Shown: positions 55,989 through 64,000 of the stretch, in pieces
How positions within the stretch are numbered: position 1 is the stretch's first letter
Layout: every line of letters starts with the position of its first letter
Source: Orobanche coerulescens
Taxonomy: Eukaryota; Streptophyta; Magnoliopsida; Lamiales; Orobanchaceae
DNA: 64,000 bases
Reading direction: 5' to 3'
Assembly: GCA_033398695.1 (NCBI GenBank)
Contig: CM065804.1
Coordinates: forward strand, 11,145,001 to 11,209,000
The notes under the pieces: model-generated
Databases searched by the model: none
The model's input: the letters and a program-made list of their open reading frames with translations, nothing else
What the model was told of the DNA's origin: nothing
Made by a program: the position numbers and the translations under genes

Positions 55989-57398
55989 TGTGGAAACCTA
56001 GGCTGTCGGGTTTAGTGGTGTCTGTTGAGTTTTGTCTCGTCGGATTTTGTCTGACTGAGTCGTGTCGCGATGCGTCATCTGAGTTTGTTGGTCGTGAGTA
56101 GTATCGTGGGGCGATCATCATCTTCGTGCGACCTGTGGATGTAAGTCTTCCTTCTTTGTGATTGTGCCTCGTCTGATGCGAGTTACTTGTATGATTATAC
56201 GTTAAGTGATGGAATCCTTCTGTGGATTTTGATTTCGTGATATGTGGTTATTTGACTCTCATATTTCGTTCATATGAGGAGTAGTGTTGCTGGATTGTGC
56301 ATGTTGGACTGTGTTTCTTTTATCCGCTGCGTGAGTTCTTTTGTAATGGCTTTCGGTATTTTACCGAATGAGTTTTATTTCGAAAACTGATTCCCTTAAC
56401 CGAGTTTTTGGCATTATGGCCTTGATCATTTTGGCGAAATTCTTATGACGGTATTTAGTATTTTGGTAAATGGCTTTCATGAGTTTTTGAAATTTACCGT
56501 CATCGGCCTTTTTGGCGTTGTTGTAAATGGTTTTATCCTGGTGGATTCCGGTGCGGGACCCACGGCGCTATAATGTTCCGTGTAATTACCTGGATTTTTT
56601 TTGGGCATTCTAGCCCATTGAATTATCTTTGAAAACCTTGAGTATCTTAGAAAATAAATTTCGAGACGTACTTTTAAAATAAATTATTTTCTCGTGGTAC
56701 ATCCAAGGTGCCACAATATGTTTCAAAATTCTTCTACCTCGAGGACAAAAATATTTTGAGATATTTTCACTGTCTTAGAAACACTTTTACTTAGACCCGA
56801 GGGTCGAATATTCTAAAAGTTTTTCACTAAAAGGAAAGTGTCCTCATTTTTGTTCAAACGCAAGATGATTTTCAAAGTCTCGATAATGGTGTTTGTACTA
56901 CTTTTTGAAAGGTGATACTCAAGATCAACTAGTGTTTTCAGAATCTTTCTTTTTTTCAAAGGTGGTTTTCGTTTTTAAAACCTATCATTCCTGTTTGCAG
57001 TCCAGGAATGTATGTATGATATTCACATTGTCGTTAGAATGTTAGCTCCCGAGTATGATGGAATTGGTGGCGTGAATGTTGATTCGTTTGCCACGCATTT
57101 GTTGTGATTAGCCCTCTCTGAGAGGTGAGATGTTGGTATTGAATGTTGTCGCTTTGTGATGATTTGTGTGTTATCGCACTTGTGCGAGCTATTGGAACTG
57201 GAGTTTGTATGATTGTGTACATACGTGGTTGTTTCGTGATGTTTTGTAATTGTGCACTGGTCATCATTTGAGTCGTTGATGTCGCCGAAGGATGTCGTCG
57301 TTGTTGTGATATTCATGTGTGTGTTGCCTTACGATGGCAATCGTTGTATGTGTTATGTGTTATAATTTTATGTTGTGCTGAGTGGTTACTTATTCAGT
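55989..57398 (+). other. RT7 5' untranslated region
   Basis: No coding sequence. Near 56539-56593 it contains an LTR-end-like stretch (CCTGGTGGATTCC, GGGACCCACGGCG, TTCCGTGTAATTACC), as in RT4. Confidence 0.6.
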
Positions 57399-58482
57399 AT
57401 GCCGAGGCGCCAAGGTCGTGGTCGTGGCGATCGGACGTGTGGTCGAGATCATGCTGCCGGTGATGATATCGGTATCGGTGTCGCTACTATTTTACAGCAG
57501 GTAGCCACACAGATGACCCAGTTGACTCAGGCAGTTCAGCGTGTTACAGATGTGACCCAACACACTGGTGCAAATCAGTGGCTTCGAAAAGTGGTTCGTA
57601 TGAATCCCCCTCGTTTCGCTGGTGCTGCAGATGCTTTAGGCTGGGATGGTTGGCTTTTCCAGTTGGAAAAGATATTCGAGATAGTTGATTGTCCAGAAGA
57701 ACGTAAGGTCCCGGTAGCTCAGTATCTTTTCGACAAAGATGCCGCTAGCTGGTGGGAGGCTGTTAAGCCTCAAGATCGTATTTTCACATGGGCAGAGTTC
57801 TAGAGATTCATGAGAGATGAGTTTTGTCCGGAGCCGATCAGAAATCAGAAGATTAATGAATTCTTTTCGACGAAACCGCAGGATGTACCGCTGTCTCAAG
57901 CTATTATTGATTTTAGCAAATAGCTCGGCTATGTGCAGAATCAAGTAAGGACAGAGGAGAACAAGATTTGTCATTTTAGTAGGCGGATGAAGCCGGAGAT
58001 TCTTCAGTACATGGCAGGTCTCGCTTGTTAGTAGGCGGATGAAGCCGGAGATTCTTCAGTACATGGCAGGTCTCGCTTGTACTTCCTTGAGAGATTATCA
58101 GAATAGAGCGTTAGCCTATGAGCTATCCAGATTATCGACCGAGAGTATTTCTGACTCGAAGAAACAGAAAACCGCTGGGAACTTTTCAGGAAATCAGATG
58201 AGTGGGCCCCTTGAGGTTGGGACTTCATTTCGTCATCCCAAGATGGTTCCTAGATCACGTGATCAGAGGAGTAGTACCCCTGCAGTGAGTAATGTGAGCA
58301 GCTCGAAGATATGTTATAACTGTAGTCGAGCATGCCATACTGCGAAGAATTATCGTTCACCGTTAGTCAGCTATTTCGAGTGTGGCCAGGTGGGTCACCG
58401 ATCCGTACATTGCGAGACGGTAGCTGAGAGATTTGGGGATCGAGGTTGCGTCTCTGCTCCGAAAGGACACAGAGATGCCTAG
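57399..58482 (+). pseudogene. RT7 gag (stops and duplication)
   Basis: Starts MPRRQGRGRGD at 57399 and follows the RT4 Gag closely. A TAG near 57801 replaces the residue after WAEF, and another stop lies near 57920. A 52-bp tandem duplication (57977-58028 and 58029-58080) repeats the RRMKPEILQYMAGLA region and shifts the frame. The first zinc knuckle has lost its Gly and last Cys (CYNCSRACHTAKNY). The second (YFECGQVGHRSVHC) keeps a Cys-Cys-His-Cys set. It ends at 58482 like RT4. Confidence 0.88.
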
Positions 58483-58834
58483 TGTGGTTTTGAGGATTTC
58501 GGCGTAGTCTGAATTGTTTATGATTGCCCTTGTGGATCGTTTGTGTTTACTTTCTGTTTTCTCGACTGTGCGTGTTTCCTTGTAATAGGTACTTTGTGTT
58601 TTGTGAATGTTCGGATAATTGACTTTATAATATTATATGTTTGATGACGCTTGTCACTTGTTGGTTTTATTATGTCTTTACCGGTGGCGTTGTGTTGGTC
58701 GTCATGGAGCGCGTTTTCACGCCGTATATTCCTTTGCGTTGCTTGTAACATTTGGCCGATGGATGAAAGTTACGCATTTCTTGTGTATCTCGTTGAGTTT
58801 TCTTGGCGGGATGTTGCTCCTCCCTACTTATTTT
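58483..58834 (+). other. RT7 gag-to-PPT spacer
   Basis: About 350 bases with no pol trace. RT4 has the equivalent spacer at 15140-15491. Confidence 0.7.
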
Positions 58835-58871
58835 AAGTTTCGGGACGAAACTTCTTTTAAGGAGGGTAGAA
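58835..58871 (+). other. RT7 GTTTCG palindrome and polypurine tract
   Basis: GTTTCGGGACGAAAC followed by TTTTAAGGAGGGTAGAA, directly before the 3' LTR. Confidence 0.85.
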
Positions 58872-59217
58872 TGTAATATCCGCAATTTTTGATTTTCGGT
58901 AAATTTCTTTTTTCGGCTGGAGTCCGTTTTGACGACTCGCTCATGACCGTTTCGTCATTCTGAGAGTATTTAGTTCTGCACTTTTTGTCATCCGAGTTCG
59001 TTTCGGTGTCGTTTTGTTGAGTTCCGTGTTCTTAAGCGACTTTCCCGCGCTTGAGTTCGATTCTTGCGAATCTCGTTCGAAACTGTCGTTTCGGGTTTCT
59101 CTTAAGTTCATTTAACGTTGTTATACGTGTTGTAAGCTTCGGTTTGGTTATTCGTTGTCGTAACGTGATTTTTCGGACATTTGGGGCTGTCTTGTAATTT
59201 CCCAAAGTTATGGGTAT
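58872..59217 (+). repeat. RT7 3' LTR, first part
   Basis: 346 bases nearly identical to 43916 onward, then interrupted by RT9. ggtat at 59213-59217 is the expected RT9 target duplication; the remainder is outside the window. Confidence 0.9.
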
Positions 59218-61622
59218 TGTAACACCCCCAATCCACTCAGGGATATTACACGCCGTAGACCCTCTCCCCGAGGATCTACCAGGCTGATAACTAAAATCAA
59301 ACATCTAAACATCGCCTTTAAGGCTAAAATGACTCAGTAGACCGACTTGGTCTTTCAATAATAACATACAACTCATTCCCAAACACATACCCACGCAGGG
59401 GTCAAAATAAAATAAACTCCGTACAACGGGAAAGATACCATGACGGAAAAGAAAATACAAGCTGGACCAATACGACATCAACGGAACCTCATGTGATTAG
59501 TATCGTTCATCTTTCATCATCCTTCGTGCGACCACTGTGCTATGCTCCAAAACAGAATGCAAAATAGACATCCACCCCGAATACTCGGGGTTAGCAAACT
59601 CCTTTGTTTTGCTAGTGCAAGTACAAGTGCAAAAATACGAGCCATACAATACAAGTTCCAAGAACAATAATAATCGAAATCCTCAAAGGTTCAAACGTAA
59701 GGAAAAGTACTTCCCGAGGCAAGAGTTTGGGTAAACATTTCCAAAGCGAAAGATCGCAAATAAGGGAAACAATTTACAAAAGCAGTTTAAAATGCCGTCG
59801 AGAGTTTTAATAGAAAACAATTTAGGATTATAAAATCCTTCTCTTTCCAAAAATCAATAGGGTCACCCAAATGTTTTGTTTTCGCAAATAGGAAACCACC
59901 AATAATTTACGGTGGTCAAAGCCCAACATCACGTGTCCTCAACGGACGAAAAATCAACGGAACATAATCACGCACGCGCATCGCCTAGGACCGGACGCTA
60001 CCACCGACATCCCACTCGAGGCCTCGAAGGACCCTCCCGAGCTGGCTAGCGAAACAAATCACACACATCTCACGGTTGGATCAATCGCTTGTTGCATCCT
60101 GGCCACATGATCACATGCCATGTGCCACCGTAGATTATCTCGAGCTCCCACGGTTGGATCAATCACTTGTTGCATCCACGGCCACATGATCACATGCCAT
60201 GTGCCACCGTAGACCTTCAACCATATCCACACATTCACACAAATAACCTATCACATCAAGGATATTCAAACAATTCGCCCAGAGGCATCAAACACTTAGC
60301 AAAACACCACGTCAATCCACAACGCACCGAAATGACATAATATACGTCCACACACAATACTAAGTGCAACATGAACACCAAGCATATACATAGAATTCAC
60401 ATAGTTATTCTCGAACCACACCAATCACAAATCACACACGGTTTTGAAAGAGGCCTTTAACGAGGCTAACCAAATCTTTTGAAAACTCATTTCAAACAAA
60501 AAAACAAACCAAGACGATCACCAATCATCATATCCGCGAAACAAGAAAAGTATGGACAAGGTACTTGCCTCAAAATCGGTACGCAAGTATTCCGACGAAC
60601 ACGGCTCAACCGGAAAGCTTCGAAACGCCCAATGCTATCGAAACGGAAGACGACGACGAACGAAAGGGTTCAACACGGTTTCTTCGCAAGAAACACGACC
60701 CTAACATCATACAATCAATAAATCATCGACCATACGAGGAAGAATAATCGTAGAACGCCCGAAAACCCCTCTAAGACATTTTACCGGGCACCTTCAAGGC
60801 GTCGGTCAAGAACTCAACTCAAACAACGAATCGATACGATCCAACCATGGAATAACAAGAGAAATGATATAATACATCTAAATAATCATCAATCCATCAA
60901 AATCCTAAGTTAAATCGGATTAAACGGACGAAATCGAACAAAATACCCAAAATCCCCAAAATCTCCCAAAAATGGGTTCTTAGAAGATTACCTTGGATTA
61001 GGATGAATGATTCAAGAAATCGATAATCTACAACAAAACTCGAAGTGGATGATTTCTTCAAGTCCGAAAATGTTAAAATCTCCCAAGAGTTGCTCTGGAT
61101 CGCCCAAGCGAGAGGAAGAAAAGAGAGGAGAGGAAAATGAAAACCTTCCCCGAGATCCGTGTAAAATAGTGAAACACGGCGAGAACCTATCGGCCGGCCT
61201 ATCGGCCGATAGGCCCAACCGATACCCCTACGAATGCGGCGGTAGAGTCTATCGACCCCCTATCGTAGAAAGGCTCCTGGAAGTGATCGGCCAAAAACTG
61301 AAACGACCATAACTCTCTCGTCCGGACTCCGATTGACTCACCGTTTGAACCATTGGAAAGCTAACTCGATGTTCTATAATATTGCAGAGATTTATAATTT
61401 TTGGAATTTCCAAGAATTAATGGTGACTTTACAAAGTCGAACTCCCACGTGAAAAAGTCGATTAAGGACACGGAACTCAACAAAACGACAGAAACGAACC
61501 CGGATGACAAAAGTTCAGAATTAAATATTCTCCGAATGACGAAACGTTCATGAGAGAGTCGTCAAATCAGACTCCGACCTAAAAAAGAAATTTACCGAAA
61601 ATCTAAAATTGCGGATATTACA
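59218..61622 (-). repeat. RT9 3' LTR
   Basis: 2405 bp, TGTAATATCCG (minus, at 61622) to GGGTGTTACA. It aligns with the RT4 LTR over most of its length but has a different promoter palindrome. The stem-loop at 59575-59590 has four C and four G instead of five and five, shortened on both arms, and the acceptor AG is lost (CTG). Confidence 0.88.
61189..61265 (-). promoter_or_regulatory. RT9 LTR promoter: CTATCGGCCGATAG cluster
   Basis: CTATCGGCCGATAG and partial copies (CTATCGGCC, TCTATCG, CTATCG) in 75 bases, at the same LTR position as the palindromes of RT4 and RT7 but with a different sequence. Only a weak TATA-like CTATTTTAC lies next to it (about 61166-61174). Confidence 0.55.
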
Positions 61623-61660
61623 TTCTACCCTCCTTAAAAGAAGTTTCGTCCGAAACTTAA
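61623..61660 (-). other. RT9 polypurine tract and GTTTCG motif
   Basis: Minus strand TTTTAAGGAGGGTAGAA before the LTR; the preceding palindrome has lost one base (GTTTCGGACGAAAC). Confidence 0.8.
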
Positions 61661-62006
61661 AACAAGTAGGGGAAGAAATATTCGCGGGAAAAACTCAACG
61701 AGACACACAAGAATGCGTAACTAACGCCCAACGGAGAAATGTTACAAACAACGCAAAGGGGTATACGGTGTGAAAACACGCTCCACGACGACCAACACAA
61801 CGTCGCGGTAGAGACATAATAAAACCAACAAATGACAAGCATCATCAAATGGATAATACAATCAAGTCAATGATCCAAACAATCACAAAACACAAATTAC
61901 TTGTTACAAGAAAACACGCACGATCGAGAAAACAGAGAATAAACACAAAGCGATCCACAAGGGTAATTATAAATAATTCGGACTACGCGAAATCCTCAAA
62001 ACCACC

Positions 62007-63003
62007 CTAGGCATCTCCGTGTCCTTTCGGAGCGAGACGCAACCTCGATCCCCAAATCTCTCGGCTACCGTCTCGCAATGCACGGATCGGTGACCCACAC
62101 AGCCACACTCAAACGGTGACTAACGGTGAGCGACAATTCTTCGCAGTATGGCCCGCTCGACTACGGTTATAACATATCTTGAAGTGCTCACATTACTCAC
62201 TGCGGGGTACTACTCCTCCGATCACGCGATCTAGGAACCATATTGGGATGACGAGACGAAGTCCCAACCTCAAGGGCCCACTCCCGATTTCTGAAAAGTT
62301 CCCAACGGTTTTGTTTCTTGAGTCGAGACATACTCTCGGTCGATAACTGGATAGCTCATAGGCTAACGCCTATTTTGATAATCTCTCAAGGAAGTACAAG
62401 CGAGACTGCCATGTCTTGGCGAATCTCCGCTTCATCCGCCTACTAAAATGACAAATCTTGTCCTCCTCTGTCCTTACTTGATTACGCACATAGCCATTTG
62501 TTTGCTAAAATCAATAATAGCTTGAGACGGTACATCCTGCGGTTTCGCGAAAAGAATTCATTAATCCTCGATTTCTGATCGGTTAGGACAAAACTCATCT
62601 CTCATGAATTTTGGAACTCGCCCACGTGACAACGCGATCTCGAGGCTTAATAGCCTCCCACCGCTAAGCGGCATCTTTGTCGAAAAGATCTTGAGCTACA
62701 GGGACCTTACGTTCTTACGGACAATCAACTATCTCGAAAATCTTTTCCAATGGAAAAGCCAACCATCCGGCTAAAGCATCTGCGGCACCCGGTAAACGAG
62801 GGGATTCATACGAACCACTTCTCGAAGCCACCGATTCGCACCGGTGTCTGGGTCACATCTGTAACACGTGACGCTGAGTCAACCGAGTCATCCGAGTGGC
62901 TACTGCCGCAAAATAGTAGCAACACCAATACCAATACCATCACCGTGGCATGCTCTCGACCACGCGTCCGATCGCCACGACCACGACCTCGACCCCTCGG
63001 CAT
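62007..63003 (-). pseudogene. RT9 gag relic
   Basis: Starts MPRGRGRGRGDRTRGREHA at 63003 and keeps recognisable blocks of the RT4 Gag in several frames down to the shared end at 62007. Many small deletions make it the most decayed of the three gag-only copies. No pol. Confidence 0.8.
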
Positions 63004-64000
63004 ACTAAATAAGTAACCACTCGGACAACAAGGAATCATAATACATATCATATACAACAATTTCCATCGTAAAGCAACATGCATACTAAAATCATAGCAG
63101 ACGGTATCGTTCGGCCAATCCCAACGGCCCGAACGATAACGGCACATAATCACAAAACATCATGGAATAATCACACATATACGAACATACCAACCCAAGC
63201 TTCAACGGCTCACACTCGCGTGTCAACACGCAAATCACCACGAGGCGATAAACAGTAAACACCAGTTCACACCTCTCACAGAGGGCTAACAAAACATATG
63301 CGTGGCGAACGACTCAACGTTCACACCACCAATTCAATCACAATTCGGGGTTAACACCGTAACGAAAGTTCGAAAACCATACACGCATTTAGGTCCGCAA
63401 GCAGGAATGATAGGTTTTAAAAACAAAAACCACCTTTTGAAAACAGTTTGGAAACAACGGTTGATCTTGAGTATCATTTTACAAAAAGTAGTACAAACAC
63501 CATTATCGAGACATTGAAAGTCATCTTGCGTTCGAACAAAAATGAGGACACCTTTCTTTTAGTGAAAAACTTTCAAAAATATTCGACCCTTGGCTCTAAG
63601 CAACTGCATTTGAAAATATCTCAAAATATTTTTGGTCCTCAACCGGAAAATTTTTGAAATGTATTGCGGCATTAGAAAACACCTTGAAAACACCGCATGA
63701 AAATAATTCGTTTTAAAAGTACGTCTCGAATTTTAATTTTCTAAGATACTCAAGGTTTTCAAAAATAATTCAATGAGCTAGAATGCCCAAAAATTTCAGG
63801 TAATTACAAGGAACAATATAGCGCCGTTGGTCCCGCGCCGGAACCCACCAGGTTAAAAACCATTCACAAAAACGCCAAAAAGGCCGATGACGGTAATATT
63901 TCAAAAACTCACAAAATCCATTTACAAAATACTAAATTCCGTCATAAGAATTTCGCCAAAATGATCAAGGCCATAATGCCAAAACTCGATTAAGGGAATT
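63004..64000 (-). other. RT9 5' untranslated region, partial
   Basis: Non-coding, matching RT4 16520-17500, including the LTR-end-like stretch near 63820-63860. Confidence 0.65.

Larger units (their letters stand above)
43916..59217 (+). mobile_element. RT7: gag-only LTR retrotransposon, twice interrupted
   Basis: Plus-strand member of the RT4 family. Its 5' LTR is 43916-44836 plus 54224-55966, split by RT8. The internal region (55967-58871, 2.9 kb) holds a primer site, a 5' leader, a defective gag and a polypurine tract. The 3' LTR starts at 58872 and is split by RT9 at 59218. The internal region matches RT4 in size and layout, with no pol. Confidence 0.9.
59218..64000 (-). mobile_element. 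RT9: degraded gag-only element, partial
   Basis: Minus strand, same family as RT4 and RT7. 3' LTR at 59218-61622, then an internal region running past the window edge, with a decayed gag at 62007-63003. By comparison with RT4, the primer site and 5' LTR should begin about 460 bases beyond 64000. Confidence 0.88.

Overview
The window is repeat-dense plant nuclear DNA, almost entirely nested LTR retrotransposons of the Ty3/gypsy superfamily around one small gene island. An angiosperm source is supported by plant-type gypsy lineages (Athila-like with a tRNA-Asp-type primer site, Tekay/Del-like chromovirus, Tat-like with an antisense extra ORF), initiator-Met-type primer binding sites, and a plant LOG-type cytokinin-activation gene. 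I cannot name the species. There are no rRNA or tRNA genes, CRISPR arrays or bacterial features.

Layout (RT names are mine). RT1: 1-5628, minus, gag relic plus a 3.8-kb LTR. Gene island 5629-7760 with an intronless LOG gene (6812-7456, minus). RT2: Athila-like gag-protease relic plus LTR, 7763-11933, minus. RT3: plus-strand Tekay-like relic (integrase, chromodomain, 3' LTR) split into 11934-12452 and 20575-23481. RT4: complete gag-only element inside RT3, 12453-20574, minus, 5-bp TSD. RT5: internally deleted Tat-like element, 23482-28325, with gag, integrase tail, 50-bp repeats and an antisense ORF with its own TATA box. RT6: tandem LTR-internal-LTR-internal-LTR array, 28326-43915, each internal unit carrying the same Athila-like solo LTR. 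RT7: gag-only element in the third RT6 LTR, plus strand, 43916-59217. RT8: nearly full Tekay-like gag-pol element inside the RT7 5' LTR, 44837-54223, minus, LTRs of 2240 and 2241 bp. RT9: gag-only element inside the RT7 3' LTR, 59218 to beyond 64000, minus.

Insertion order read from the nesting: RT5 is oldest; RT3 and RT6 landed in it; RT4 landed in RT3; an Athila-like element landed in RT6, became a solo LTR, and was then copied when RT6 became tandem; RT7 hit RT6; RT8 and RT9 hit RT7. RT8 could in principle have supplied enzymes to the gag-only RT4/RT7/RT9 family, whose Gag is related, but its present copy has stops and frameshifts.

The most unusual signal is in the LTRs. Most carry the same order of modules: a cluster of short CG-rich palindromes or inverted repeats upstream of a TATA box, a 5' splice-site-like sequence soon after it, a conserved AG/GCAAGT block, tandem hairpin-forming repeats, a branch-site-like CTAAC followed by a C5/G5 stem-loop, and a CAG/GT acceptor near the LTR end. 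The palindrome sequence differs between close relatives while its position is kept. I read this as an intron-bearing leader with swappable promoter and RNA-structure modules; this is a hypothesis.
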